Below are positions 1 to 11,227 of a stretch of 64,000 nt of DNA, in pieces (position 1 is the first letter of the stretch; each line of letters opens with the position of its first letter). A program made the position numbers and the translations under genes. The notes beneath the pieces were generated by a model. It was not told the DNA's origin. It ran no database searches and saw only the letters and a list, made by a program, of their open reading frames with translations. The stretch is from Limonium bicolor (Eukaryota > Streptophyta > Magnoliopsida > Caryophyllales > Plumbaginaceae): assembly GCA_023374045.1 (NCBI GenBank), contig JAIOTZ010000248.1, positions 1-64,000 of the forward strand, given 5' to 3'.

Positions 1-1409
1 ACAACCGCTTTCAGTTGGAAGTTAATTAGTGTAAACTAGATGTGTCCTAGGGTTAAAAACATGATTGTTGATTGTTCTGGTCATTAGTAACCTATTATGG
101 CAGAATTGGCCATGAACTATTAAAGAGATGTATAGCATGATTTTAGGATGAATATGATAGTTTAAACTAAGCTGGGACTTAAGGTCTTAAAGTCTAATAT
201 GTTAGGAACTTATATGTACTGTCTTAGAAGGTTGTTTATGGTTGGATTAACTCCTAAGCTAATCTGGTTAATATTGTGTTGTTATGACCGAAAATGTTAG
301 GAACCAATTATGGTTTGATTCAGGTTGTAATCTATAGTTAAATTATGTCTTAAGCTGATCTAGATGAGATAGTTAATAATAGAACTGAAATGGATATGAT
401 TTGTTTGTTTGATCAAGACTTGGTCTTAAGGTATGATTTATGGTTGTTTGAATTGTTAAGCTGAGATATTTGATGCTGTATGATCTGGCCGAAGGTGCCA
501 TGTAAGATTATGTGATCATAGCCTTTCCTTAAGTGCTGTTTGATTATTGTTATGTCCCTTGTGTTTGAAATTATGAAATGGGCTTTGTTAAGTGACTTGA
601 CTGTTGATTCTTGTTATACTTTAAATTGTTATATTCTGATTAATGAGGATTCAATGAGTAACTCATTGGAATGGATTGTTGAGATATATGGCCATATGTG
701 GAACTTGAGCAGTAACTGCCTTCTTATGAATTATTGGACTCATGGTATGCCTTGGGCTCCATGAGATGCTTCATGGTTTCCTACACTATAGTTTAAAGGT
801 ACTATAGGGGGTGTGCACATCTTTTAGGGCCTGGAGTGCGTTTGGGAAAGGTTGGATCGCCTCAATGATCGGGATTCGTCCCTTGAACTGATTTGTGTGG
901 AATGGAGAAATTGATGACAAGGAAAATATGTGAATTGATTAACATGTACTTGTGCAGGTTTGGATGCCTTATTGTTAATGCTTGAACTCTTGGTTGAGCA
1001 AAGTTTGTGTATACCATCAAGTACTTTACTAAGTTATTTTCTGATGGTAGCTTTGATTTTACTCAGCTTTGCTGATTTTTGGCTTTATGCCCTGTGGTCT
1101 TTTCTTTGTGATTGTATGAATGACCACAGATGCAGGAAATGAAGAAGCTTCTCCTTAGTTGTGGAGACATTCGAGAGTGTGGGCTTTTGGGGCTAGAAGA
1201 CCATCATTTTATTCTCTCTTGGTTTCTAGACTAATGTATTAGGTTGTTCTATAACCTATGTAATACAAGGTTAGTTTGGTTGTAAGTTAAGCCTAAGCAT
1301 TCACATGGTTGTGAGTGTGGCGGTAACGTCCTATAAGACTTATGCTTCCGCTTTATTAATCTGAGCAAGTTTATTATCATATTATGGTTAGTAATTTAGG
1401 GGCGTTACA
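1..1409 (+). repeat. 3' part of a long Ty3/gypsy-type LTR
   Basis: The stretch ends in aggggcgttaca, the same type of terminus as the long LTRs further right (ggggcgttaca at 30228, ggggtgttaca at 48353 and 63057). A ttccgcttt motif lies about 60 bp inside the end, matching the ccgctg motif of the other LTRs. No primer-binding site follows the end, so this is a 3' LTR or a solo LTR and not a 5' LTR. The left end lies outside the window. The short open frames inside show no recognisable domain. Confidence 0.7.
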
Positions 1410-2426
1410 TCTACAATCGCTTCAATTACTATATGGCAACCACAACAATACCTGTTATATCTCTTTTTTTTCAGGCGATAAAATCATGCATTCTGTCTAG
1501 GAAATTCATTGGTGAGTGTTTCACTTACTCTAACATTTATCACTTTTGTAAAGTGAAAAATAAATAATTTTTATTTTATATATAGTATAAAGGATTTAGC
1601 AATTTACTCTTTGACTATTTTTGTCACGTTAATTAATCTAAGTTAAGATTTTGTGAGTGCAGTATTTTGTTAAGAATAGTAAGCTACAAGATTTATATAT
1701 TTAACTTAATGTTTTTTATATCATTTAACTTTTTTAAAAAAATTATTTAAACCGGATAAGTATAATTTTTAAGGAGCATGTTGAAATTTTTTTTGTATTT
1801 CTACATACATGGCAAATATATTTTAATACAGAAAATGTTATTACTAGTAGTATAAAGTAATGAGTTAAATTATTATTGAAGCATTTGCTAAAAAGAAAAA
1901 AAAATTTACATTATTAAAATGACAATAATACACAAATATTCTCCAGTAATGTAATATATAATGAATACACAAAGGATGTGTAGTAGCTAGTTAAGATTAA
2001 GACTAAAAGAAAAAAGCTTGAGATAAGTAAAAATTGTCTGATCGCTCACATGAATTTGGGTGATGAAATCTCTACTCGCGCTCATTTACGATAAAAATAA
2101 TCTAACGGTTTTAAATATAACTAAAGATACATTAAAAGTTATCATCGCCAAAACCGCGCCCGCAATGGTTGGTTATCGCCATCTCAATTGAAGACGTGAG
2201 AAATATCACATCCGTTAAACTTTACGGTAATCTTCACAATGACATTTCAAATCGGAAGGCGCATACGGCAAAGTAGGGTTTACTCATTAGTCATACAAAC
2301 ACGTAATGGATGTACTACACAAGTACACCATTTACAATCGGAAGTTAAGGATGATTCATGTCGTCCTTTGGTTAAAAGAAAAATTCTCTACATTCGAGAA
2401 CCATAGATACGAGAATATAACCAAAT
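1410..2426. other. AT-rich DNA without a recognised gene
   Basis: I see no protein domain here. A 37-base stretch at 1475-1511 is bounded by a pyrimidine-rich tttttttcag and by gtgagtg, so it could be one exon of an interrupted plus-strand gene, but 37 bases are too few to identify. The sequence left of 2427 could instead be the internal leader of the minus-strand copia element whose LTR and primer site lie at 6096-6508. Confidence 0.3.
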
Positions 2427-4592
2427 GCTCACTACAAAAAAAAAACATCATGTTTTTGGCGCAAGGATATAAGGATTGCAACGCAACACTCACGTCAGAG
2501 AATAAGAATCCACACCAGAGGATCGCGTCGCGTAGCTGACCGTCAAAATTTTTCCGAGTATTTTGACGCAAACTCTGGAATAATTTTGATGCAACTTTCT
2601 CGTATAAAATTTAATTCATTCAACTGCAAATGTGGTTGAAGTTATTACTTGTTGCGTCGAAAATTTTTGTGTTCATTTATAAAAAAAAAAAGATTTCAAA
2701 TGCAGCACCTAAAAATCTAACATAAACATAGAATCCAACAATACAATGGGGCAATGCAAACTCAAATACAAATTGCATTCTAACTGTCCACCTCCCATCT
2801 ATCTTGGAGTTTGATTTCACAAATGACATCCTGTTTTCATTGAATAAAAAAAGATCAAACGTCAGCTAAAAAGTTAAACTGATATTAATTGTTATATTAA
2901 ATAAATAGTACAAAATCTGAAATCATACCAATTATTTATGCACAATGCTTCGGTTGGATGGAAGAAGGCTGAGAAAAACACCACTCTGGTGCACAACACC
3001 ACCAATCATTGTGGGAGAAAAAGTAGCATCAGATTTAAGAGCTCCCAGCCCTTCTCATGCAACTGGAAAGAAAGACGACAAACTAGGGAATGAGAAAATT
3101 GAGTGTGAAGAGAGTTACAATTAGCACAAGAGATTTTACAGCCTATAGCATCAATCGGATATAGCAAAACCGGGTTACAACACAAAATTGTATCCATTTC
3201 AAAAGTCAAGTGCAGGTAGAGATTATTTACCTCAAACACAACTCCCCATTTATCAAGTATTGAGTTCTGCATGTTTTAGAATCACCACAAGCAACAAAAT
3301 AGTCGAACATATATCCTGGGAAGGGTTAGGTAGTAGAACAAATAATTATCCATCATCAAACTTACAAACAAGAAAGCCAGACTTGCAACATACTTTAAGC
3401 AAATATGAAAAGAATAAAAATATGCAGGCTGCATATGAAGGGGGTCACCTTTTCATTAGGCGTGACTTTAGACTGTGACTCCTCATCTTCTCCATGAGTC
3501 TATCAAAAGAAAAATGACAAACTGTAGATGAGAAAGATGATTGCACAATTCTTGAGTGATACACAACTTTAGGATTTCATAATTATAAAAAAAAAACACA
3601 ACTTTAGGATTTCATGCGAGAGATTTTAAGAGCACCCAAAATCCATTATATTTGTGATTTTTACATCAAGAAGTTAGCCCTGAGAAGCAAGTATATTATC
3701 TAGCAATCAAAAGAATAAGAATACACAAAAGACAGTTTAGTTAAATCAACAACAACAATGAAAAGTTAAACACTACAGTCTAGAATAAGCATAGAATTGC
3801 TTGAAACATATCATCAAGGAGCTCATAAATTAGAACAAATTGTTTCAGAAAGCATATACATCAAATTTCCCCACCAAAAAGGATTTATATAGGTTGACAT
3901 CCTGATACATTGTACACTAAAATATTGAATCGCAAGATGGACATACATCTGGAAGAATATAATAGGAACATAAATCTAATATAGCATGCATACAAGCCAA
4001 ATGTTGAGGAGAGCACTAGATTGAGATGGTAACAACAGAATTACAAGCACAAACATAAAATATTATAGCATCAAGAGGCAGGACGTTTGACTTTGGAAGA
4101 TAGCTGCACGATTGGAACCCCATATGCTCTTTATTTTCTAACTGAAAAAATGGACACCTAAAAACCCATGTGAAATACCTGTAGGAGTAATGATTTGCTT
4201 CTTAGTAAAGGGTAGGTGCCCTAGCCCATACTCCACTACCTACATACACCCAATTTGCCTATCAAAGGCATGTCTGATTAAACAGATTCTCTTAATGGAT
4301 TACAAGGATGTCTTTACCCACAAACCATGCACTGCTGTCATCGTGGGCAGATGTATGCATTCCCCTATATCTGCAGCAAAAACAAGAAGGCACTGATATC
4401 TTAATACTAACTGAAGCAAAAAATAGAAAGAAAAAGGTATGTTCTTCAAATTCAACCGGTCAGATTTCCCATATTTATCATATGACTACAGAATAACTAG
4501 GCAAACAGGGCAGTAATGGAAATCAATTTGTCAATAGCATCCTAGAATCTAACTCATGGAGCAGTAATGAAAGATAACATGAGATAGGTAAT

Positions 4593-5130
4593 TGGAAAAG
4601 GGGACACCATTCGATTCTGGTTAGACCACTAGATTAAAGCACAACCATTGAAATTATCCTTTCCCCGACTATTCACCATCAACGAGTAGCAAAATCCTAC
4701 ACTATAAAAGATTGGATGGTGGAATGGTAATCAATGGCTAAGAAATTTAGTTTGTGCAGGTGACTGTTCCAATATGAATCAGCCTAGGTGATAGATCTTC
4801 TCACTCTAATCGATGGTTTTTGCCAAATCAATTCACATCAACCAGACTCGTTGGCCTGGTTACCAAACAGCAGCGAACAATACTCAACCAAATCCTTTTA
4901 CACTGAAGTATGTTCAAATCCACTTTCTATCACACTCTTTCGACAATTTGCACAAGTAGGAATAGCTTAATCTTCAACTCCACCGCGCTAGATTGGGACT
5001 CCTTAGGCCTTTCAATCAAAAGGCAAGTGATTGAATTGGAACGAGAAATTAACTTCGTTAAGGACAATGCCGACTCATCTGCTCCTCTGTTCAAGAAATC
5101 TAGCGGAATTACTAGAAGCATTTTGATAGC
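4593..5130 (+). pseudogene. LINE (non-LTR retrotransposon) ORF2 3' fragment
   Basis: Read in frame through stops, 4593-4720 gives GKGDTIRFWLDH, then PLKLSFPRLFTINE. This is the usual start of the region after the reverse transcriptase in plant LINE ORF2 proteins. The open stretch at 4788-4970 continues with PDSLAWLPNSSEQYSTKSFY, the zf-RVT type signature. The stretch at 4950-5050 (RNSLIFNSTALDWDSL..SIKRQVI) fits the extreme C terminus. Several stops and at least one frameshift break it, and the catalytic reverse transcriptase itself is absent. This is a dead, 5'-truncated insertion, and 5' truncation is typical of LINEs. Confidence 0.7.
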
Positions 5131-6090
5131 TTGTTGTTGTCACTCAATTTCTATTCATTTTGTTTTAAAATCTTGTTCTTCTATATTGTTAAGAAAAGCT
5201 TTACAAGCTTCAGTATCTCCCTTTGCTGTCAGCTACTTGTAAAAAAATATGGCTATAAAATGACACATGAAGATGCTCAATAGCTTTACAATCCACAATT
5301 TTAATTAAGCACGCATTATGATTGGAGCATGGATATTTAGAAGTAATTGACCATTAGATAGATTTTGGCACGTTAGCAATTTATCCGTACAAGCTAAAAC
5401 TTCCCTGGATAATTGTTTCATGCCCGCCGAAGCATTCTAAAGCTAGTAGGGTACAAAAAAGAAGGCTGTAGAAACCAAGGACACGATGAATCAAAGGTAA
5501 ATGAAGCGCAAAGAAACCTTGAAATCTTTGGTAAATCATTAGAGAAAAAATAAGGGACACCGAAAGTAGTGAGGGAACCATATGATTGCGAAATCAATCA
5601 AAGCATTGAAGATGGAAATAACGACAAGAAAAGCCAAAAAAAAATGTAGAATCACGGAAATCTGAACTGAAAGAAACAAATTAAAGCTTAGCGCAAAGAG
5701 CTATGAAACCGTACCTTTGGCCGAGCTCAATCAAAAAGCTAAGGTGAGGTGAGATTGTGCTAGAAGAGAGATTAAGCTGACTGAGGGGAGAAATCACTCA
5801 AGTTAAGAAGGCATGGTCGGTGGCCACAGAAAACCCTAAATAGAGGTGAGAGTTCTTTTAGTTTTTGATCTATGAAAAGTATGAAGACAGAATACCAAGT
5901 AGGCTTTTTTTTAAAAAAAAATAGACCAGATTATTGACGGTAGAGTATATTTTTCTACGGTGCATTAATATTGCGTAATAATTAGTGCACCATATCCACG
6001 AAACTACTAATACGTCCTAATTTATCTGAAAACAGATCGATGAGACCTTCACTTGCTTGTTAAATATGATCTAAAAGTTTACTTATTTTG
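5131..6090. other. Unassigned sequence inside the candidate CACTA element
   Basis: No recognised coding sequence. It probably includes the LINE 3' end near 5240. The stretch at 5700-5850 looks like the leader of a minus-strand transcript, but no open frame of interest follows on that strand. Confidence 0.3.
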
Positions 6091-6095
6091 TAGTG

Positions 6096-6107
6096 GCTCT
6101 AATACCA
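6096..6107 (-). promoter_or_regulatory. Primer-binding site of a minus-strand copia element
   Basis: Read on the minus strand this is tggtattagagc, one base off the complement of initiator Met tRNA (tggtatcagagc). It follows an LTR end (ccttca) after one spacer base. The internal region would extend left, but it is interrupted at exactly this point by the candidate CACTA end. Confidence 0.55.
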
Positions 6108-6108
6108 T

Positions 6109-6508
6109 TGAAGGAATTTCTTACTTGTATGTGAAGAAATTTGTCTTTGAATAATTACCGATCTTCTTTCTCGAACTATGGTATCCCGGTATTGAATCGG
6201 AGGTGCAATTCAATTATATTCACGAAGTAATTGCATTCGACGATCTTGTTTGTACAAACAATTTGGTGAGAGAAGATGTATCGTAGAGAGAGATTTGATA
6301 ATGGAAGAATCCCCCTCAAATGCTATAGCCATGGATATATATATATAGGCATAGGAAGTCTCTTTTCATAAAGACATTTCTCTTGCATGGGTTGTGTCTT
6401 TTCATAAAGACATATCCTTCTATAGGGATACTTCCTTTTATAAGGACCCATTAGGATTAACAACTTAATCCAAATGGAACTTACTCATGCAAATTACTAA
6501 AATAGCCC
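6109..6508 (-). repeat. Ty1/copia-type LTR, minus strand
   Basis: On the minus strand the segment runs from about 6508 down to an ...ccttca end, followed directly by the primer-binding site. It holds a TATA run (6334-6348) and two copies of a tctttatgaaaaga motif upstream of it. The upstream edge is approximate: the tandem-gene sequence resumes at 6510 in the middle of an exon, so this LTR or its element truncated tandem unit 0. Confidence 0.55.
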
Positions 6509-6509
6509 T

Positions 6510-7190
6510 TGAAGCTGGAGAACCGGAATTTGAAAATGAGAATTGAGTCGTTGGAGGAGAATTGCTGGTAAGTTTGGTAACTTTTTGTATGTTTGTTTAA
6601 TTTGTGTGCGATTTGGTAAATTTGTATGTTTGTTTAATTTGTGTGCGATTCGGTAAATTTTTATTTTCCTTCGTTGTTGACAGAAGACCATAAGAAGATT
6701 CGATGGTGTTGTTTTGACTCTTTGATGGTAACCTTCTGTATTATATAGTTATTTGTCTGCTTATTTTACAATCCAAATGAGAGAGAACGTGTCTTTGTGT
6801 TTTTCTTTGTTGTTATTGCCACTTTTATTCTATAATTACTTTTGTTTTCTTTTTTTTTGTAGGTGCATCAATTTTTAAGCACCAACCACCTACTTACATC
6901 ATTTTTTTCCGTTGAAATCTCAAGTTCCCACTGAAGCCCCCTCAAATTAGGTTCCTTACAGTTGGTGGAAGATCTCTTTCAGTTTTTGTTCTCGCTCTTT
7001 CAGTTTTTGTTCCCGCTCTTTCGAACATGCATGCATCAGAAAACAAAAACTTCAGTCAGTTACTCGTGAATATTCTGGCAGTACCGATATACAACTTCAT
7101 TCTTTTTTTGAGCCAAAGCGAAATCATCTTGTTTTGTTTCTGTAAGCAGTAGCCATCTATGAATGTTATACAACTTACTTTCTTGTTGCC
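6510..7190 (+). pseudogene. Tandem unit 0: 3' part of the membrane/coiled-coil gene
   Basis: This is a near-identical copy of the downstream half of the 1.25-kb repeat units at 9657-14509. It contains the end of the coiled-coil exon (KLENRNLKMRIESLEEN), a short intron starting gtaagt, a 44-base exon beginning gaccataagaag, a second intron ending ttttttgtag, and the following exon-like sequence. The membrane-domain half is missing. At about 7190 it diverges: instead of running into another ATGGGAGCA unit it leads into the distinct coding stretch at 7378-7671. Confidence 0.6.
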
Positions 7191-7377
7191 CAACAGATTG
7201 TTTGTACAATATGAATATCTATCTTCACCACACTTTTTGTTTAAAAAAAATAGAGTTGAATTTGGTATATATTATAATGAAATATCTTATGTTCTAATGT
7301 ATATATGTACAACCTCACTCCTTTCTTATACGCAAAGCAAGGATAGCGTCGAACCAGACAAACACAAAGAAATTACC

Positions 7378-7671
7378 ATGGCGGTGGGTCTATTATCTTC
7401 TTCCTTAGGTTGTGTAGTTATCTTGAGCCCATGGGATCATACTCATGGGAGGAAAGCAACACTTGCAGGCGTCCTTGCAGGGCTATTCTGGGCGAGTACT
7501 GGTCAAACCAGGAATCACGACATCATTAGCATAATGATCTCCACTATCAACGGAGGTGTTACTGCTGTAATGATGTTGGTTGTTCTTCCTCTCCATAGCC
7601 TCCTTGAGTGGACCTCAACACTCGACCAAATAACCGCATCATCACTTTTAGCTTCGAACAACACTAATTAG
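7378..7671 (+). CDS. Hypothetical small membrane protein, 97 aa
   Basis: The frame opens with ATGGCGGTG in a strong plant initiation context (A at -3, G at +4) and ends at TAG after 97 codons. I do not recognise the family. The protein has three hydrophobic stretches: LGCVVIL near the N terminus, LAGVLAGLFWAS in the middle and a longer one, TAVMMLVVLPL, near residue 75. It could span a membrane two or three times. The frame is also open upstream to 7159, where it begins with the MNVIQLTFLL segment that precedes each tandem unit, so this may be an alternative last exon of the tandem gene. Plausible as a gene, but unsupported by homology I know of. Confidence 0.4.
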   Translation: MAVGLLSSSLGCVVILSPWDHTHGRKATLAGVLAGLFWASTGQTRNHDIISIMISTINGGVTAVMMLVVLPLHSLLEWTSTLDQITASSLLASNNTN

Positions 7672-7874
7672 CTTCGAAGCTTCAAATATAGCGCGCCCAA
7701 TTAACCGCATCATCACCACCTACACAATTAATTAATCATCATCCCATCCATAATCCACCTCTACTTTTGATTATAAATTCAATCAATGAATAAAATATAG
7801 ATGTTTCGAGAGAAAAAAGGGAATTACTAACTTCATTCAATTATTATAGATAATTGAGGAAGATTTACGGACCT
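7672..7874. other. 3' flank, AT-rich, no gene seen
   Basis: Short AT-rich stretch after the 97-codon frame, with aataaa-like motifs around 7787-7797 that could serve polyadenylation. Confidence 0.3.
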
Positions 7875-8266
7875 TGTTGGTTATTGTATTTTAGTAATAA
7901 ATAAAAAATAATATTTATTTTAAATATTAGTTACAACCAACGTCTAATAATATTAATAAGAATATTTGTTATTCTTTATTTCTGTTTTGTTATTATTATG
8001 TATAGAGACTCTGGAATAGTTTCCAGAGAGAGACAATATACAGAAACCCTAGTTCCCACATAATACATAGAGAGAGCCATGTTAGGGTTCTTAGGTCGTG
8101 GATAGTGAGGGGACTGCTACTGTGGCAAACCTCCGCCTGGTAGACGTGAAGGATTCAACCGTTGCTGTCAAAGTAAGACGATCCGGTTGACAACGAACAG
8201 AAAGAACGATCCATATAATTCCGCTGCGTTTAAGAGATAGGTACCATAATCTATATATTTCTAATA
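7875..8266 (+). repeat. Ty1/copia-type 5' LTR remnant
   Basis: The segment starts tgttgg and is followed one base past its end by tggtatgagagc (8268-8279), a one-mismatch initiator-Met primer site. It contains an R-region-like leader (agagagacaatatacagaaaccctag) split by gene-like motifs. The end has decayed (ctaata instead of a ca terminus). No gag follows that I can recognise, so the element is truncated or heavily decayed. Confidence 0.5.
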
Positions 8267-8267
8267 G

Positions 8268-8279
8268 TGGTATGAGAGC
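8268..8279 (+). promoter_or_regulatory. Primer-binding site (initiator Met tRNA)
   Basis: tggtatgagagc differs by one base from the canonical plant retroelement site and directly follows the LTR remnant. Confidence 0.5.
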
Positions 8280-9242
8280 TAGATCCATTCTTTTTTGTTC
8301 GATCATTGCCAAGATAATATGCTACCACCGTTTTTTGAGAGCCAGCCGTCGTCAGTAAGTGTTTGATTTAAGAAAAAAATTAAAAGAGTCAACTTTATAT
8401 ACAATCGATTAGTTTGATTGTATTGATGTGCGTTCGATCAGTTATTTTCAACTGATGTTGTCGTCTTTGTATTGTGCGTGTGCGCTCAAGAGAGAACCAC
8501 AATTTTTATTTGTACATGATGATGATGGTACATATATGGATGTGGTGTTTAATTGCTGATGCATGTATGTGAGCCATGTCTCCCGTATAAAAAAAAATCC
8601 GATCTTGTTTTGTAGAGTTGGTGTGTGGTCAGTGCAACCGGCATGTGTATTAATAAATGTTAAATAATGAAGGCTAGACTACGATTAGTATAGGTAAGCA
8701 ACCCTATTTTGTGATTATCTCACGTTTGGGGTTTTTATGGCTATTGATTTTGATGGTTATATTAGCGATATCATAAGATCCAGTGAATCAAAATTATATA
8801 ACAATATTATCTAGAGGACGATCTATTCTTCTTGCGTAGAATTATGTGATCTTGGGTGTGTTGTTGTCAACAATAAACAAACAGGGTTTGAGTATTAATT
8901 TTGATATGATTGGGTTATTTAAAAGCCTCGACGTCAATTTCAGATTATGATGATTAATGATGTGTTTGATCGGCAACTAACTCATACTAGAGTTAGATAT
9001 TGTTTTAATGATATTATATGTGTTTGCTCATGCCGGGTGAGAATTATTATCTATTATATATGTAGATCGATTATGGTATTTCAATGATTATCGATCTGGT
9101 GAGCGATGTTGATTCCGAAAATCAGGATAATGAAATGGGTAGAAAGAGCTGCAGATTAAGATGGCTTAAATATGCGTGCCTGCACGACAACTAATAGAAT
9201 ATAGATGTTTAAGAGACTGATTTTAATTTATTTTCTTTCCAG
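8280..9242. other. Unassigned sequence between copia LTR and tandem gene
   Basis: No gene could be established. A 14-residue stretch around 9139-9180 (GRKSCRLRWLKY) resembles the second repeat of R2R3-MYB proteins, but it is far too short to call and is followed by a stop. Confidence 0.25.
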
Positions 9243-9297
9243 ATGTGCTTGGTGTTGGTGCTAGTCCTGATGATGTTGGTTATTCTCGTCAGTTTTG
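9243..9297 (+). other. Candidate first exon of tandem gene
   Basis: A 55-base stretch between tttctttccag and gtaagtat begins with ATG and encodes a hydrophobic 18-residue run (MCLVLVLVLMMLVILVSF). It would suit a signal peptide or membrane anchor for the downstream units. Joining it to downstream acceptors near 9368 or 9468 soon meets stops, so the exon structure remains unresolved. Confidence 0.25.
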
Positions 9298-9376
9298 GTA
9301 AGTATAGGCGTTTCTATAGCTTTTTGATTTTTTGAGGCTTGTGATCCGTTCTCTTTATCGTGTTGCAGGCTTTTAA

Positions 9377-9646
9377 GTGAATACTGTTCTTATGTTCTAT
9401 TATTCGTATGATTATATATATTTTCTAGCTGTGTTGATTTGTGGGTTGTGGTATTTCGCTATGTGCAGTTCAATCACCAAAGTTTATGGTGATAGCAGTA
9501 TGCTGGGGGTTGATTATGCTGTTGTGGCCATTTATCACGTTTTAATGAATTTGAATACTTCAGCCAGCTTACTGGGATTTTGGAATAGGAAATGTATATC
9601 AATGTGTGAACAATACCATATTAAGATAATTATGGATTGTAGCTGA
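9377..9646 (+). CDS. Unrecognised ORF upstream of the tandem units (89 aa)
   Basis: An open frame with hydrophobic segments (IYFLAVLICGLWYFAM near the N terminus, then YAVVAIYHVLM). It lies immediately upstream of unit 1 and ends 10 bases before its ATG. It could be an upstream part of the same membrane-protein gene, read through an unspliced or mispredicted intron, since candidate acceptors (ttgcag, gtgcag) lie at its start and within it. I do not recognise it and there is no second copy in the window to compare. Confidence 0.25.
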   Translation: MNTVLMFYYSYDYIYFLAVLICGLWYFAMCSSITKVYGDSSMLGVDYAVVAIYHVLMNLNTSASLLGFWNRKCISMCEQYHIKIIMDCS

Positions 9647-9656
9647 CGTTCTGTCC

Positions 9657-10285
9657 ATGGGAGCATTTTCTTGCATTCCCAGCCTTGTGATCAGTAAATA
9701 CAGTATGGGAGATTTAGAACACAGAGATATAATGATGTTGTGGGGGATTATTTTCAGTGTCTGCTGCGGAGAGTGTTTTATTTATGAGAAGTGTGATTCC
9801 AATATAGTGTTTGCACCAGTGTTTAGCGCCATGTGTATGAGGATAGCCTGGTGTTTTGAAATTGAAGGCAAAAGAAAAAATGCTGGAGATATAATAATGA
9901 TACCTACTTTTGTGTTATATATGATACTTGGGGTAGGTTTAGGGGTTTACAATAGAAAGGTTGATAAGCGGAAGATGAAAAAGTGTGCAGTGCGTGAAGT
10001 AAGATTAGGTGAGATGGCAAGGCTGATGATAGAAGATAGGGAAAAAGGGTTGATATATGAAATGAGGGTTATTGAAGAGGCCTTGCAAGATGAAATGATG
10101 ATTAGAGAAAAATAGTTAGATCAAATGAAAATGCAGGAGAACAACCTCAACGACGTGATCAGTGATTTGAGGAAAAAGTTAGAGGAGGAGTCTGATAGGC
10201 TTGGGTTTACAAGGATGATAAATGAGTTGAAGCTGGAGAACCGGAATTTGAAAATGAGAATTGAGTCATTGGAGGAGAATTGCCG
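9657..10285 (+). pseudogene. Tandem unit 1: membrane + coiled-coil protein, premature stop
   Basis: The unit starts at ATGGGAGCA. The first part (about residues 1-105) has several hydrophobic segments (DIMMLWGIIFSVCCGECF, APVFSAMCMRIAW, TFVLYMILGVGLGVY). Then comes a highly charged, heptad-like region (MARLMIEDREKG...IEEAL, then NDVISDLRKKLEEESD and LKLENRNLKMRIESLEE), probably a coiled coil. Unit 1 alone keeps the frame across gataagcgg between the two parts. However, it carries TAG at 10113-10115 where units 2 and 3 have CAG. The coding exon ends at a gtaagt donor (10286), and splicing to 10406 gives a stop three codons later. I do not recognise the family. Confidence 0.5.
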
Positions 10286-10906
10286 GTAAGTTTGGTAAAA
10301 TTATGTATGTTTGTTTAATTTGTGTGCGATTTGGTAAATTTTTGTATGTTTGTTTAATTTGTGTGCGATTCGGTAAATTTTTATATTTTCCTTCTTTGTT
10401 GACAGGAGACCATAAGAAGATTCGATGGTGTTGTTTTGACTCTTTGATGGTAACCTTATGTATTATATAGTTATTTGTCTGCTTATTTTACAATCCAAAT
10501 GAGAGAACGTGTCTTTGTGTTTCTTTGTTGTTATTGTTACTTTTATTCTATAATTACTTTTGTTTCCTTTTTTTTGTAGGTGCATCAATTTTTAAGCACC
10601 AACCACCTACTTACATCAATTTTTTCCGCTGAAATCTCAAGTTCCCACTGAAGCCCCCTCAAATTAGGTTCCTCACAGTTGGTGGAAGATCTCTTTCAGT
10701 TTTTGTTCTCGCTCTTTCAGTTTTTGTTCTCGCTCTTCGAACATGCATGCATCAGAAAACAAAAACTTCAGTCAGTTACTCGTGAATATTCTGGCAGTAC
10801 CAATATATAACTTCATTCTTTTTTTTGAGCCAAAGCGAAATCATCGTTTTGTTTCTGTAAGCAGTAGCCATCTATGAATGTTATACAACTTACTTTCTTA
10901 TTGTCC

Positions 10907-11227
10907 ATGGGAGCATTTTCTTGCATTCCCAGCTTTTTGATCAGTAAATACGGTATGGGAGATTTAGAACACAGAGATATAATGATGTTGTGGGGGTTTA
11001 TTTTCAGTGTCTGCTGCGGAGAGTGTTTTATTTATGAGAAGTGTGATTCCAATATAGTGTTTGCACCGGTGTTTAGCGCCATGTGTATGGGGATAGCCTG
11101 GTGTTTCGAAATTGAAGGCAAAAGAAAAAATGCTGGAGATATAATAATGATACCTACTTTTGTGTTATATATGATACTTGGGGTAGGTTTAGGGGTTTAC
11201 AATAGAAAGATTGATAGCGGAAGATGA
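10907..11227 (+). CDS. Tandem unit 2: membrane-domain half
   Basis: The frame is open from 10874 (MNVIQLTFLL precedes MGAFSC), and the unit's own ATG is at 10907. It encodes the hydrophobic membrane half with three likely spanning segments and ends at TGA 11225-11227. The stop results from one missing A in gatagcgg relative to unit 1 (gataagcgg). The coiled-coil half continues in another frame from an ATG overlapping the stop (ATGA). Either the gene is split in two or this is a frameshifted copy. Confidence 0.45.
   Translation: MGAFSCIPSFLISKYGMGDLEHRDIMMLWGFIFSVCCGECFIYEKCDSNIVFAPVFSAMCMGIAWCFEIEGKRKNAGDIIMIPTFVLYMILGVGLGVYNRKIDSGR

Larger units (their letters stand above)
2430..6095. mobile_element. 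Candidate non-autonomous CACTA (En/Spm) transposon
   Basis: The left end starts CACTACAAAAAAAAAA and the right end closes with ttttgtagtg, the inverse of CACTACAAAA. Both are flanked by the trinucleotide gct (2427-2429 and 6096-6098), the 3-bp target duplication expected of CACTA elements. The left subterminal region has gacgcaa/gatgcaa-like repeats typical of such ends. No transposase is visible. The interior holds a LINE fragment (4593-5130) and otherwise unrecognised sequence. At 5750-5860 there is a leader-like stretch with an aaaccctaaat motif, but I could not build a gene from it. The matched inverted repeat is only about 10 bp, so the pairing of ends is tentative. Confidence 0.42.

Noticed and set aside
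1475..1511. Possible 37-base internal exon between ttttttttcag and gtgagtg
   Set aside because: Too short to identify and no adjoining exons could be placed.
9139..9180. GRKSCRLRWLKY resembles the R2 repeat of R2R3-MYB factors
   Set aside because: Only about 12 residues match, no second repeat or neighbouring exon was found, and a stop follows soon after.
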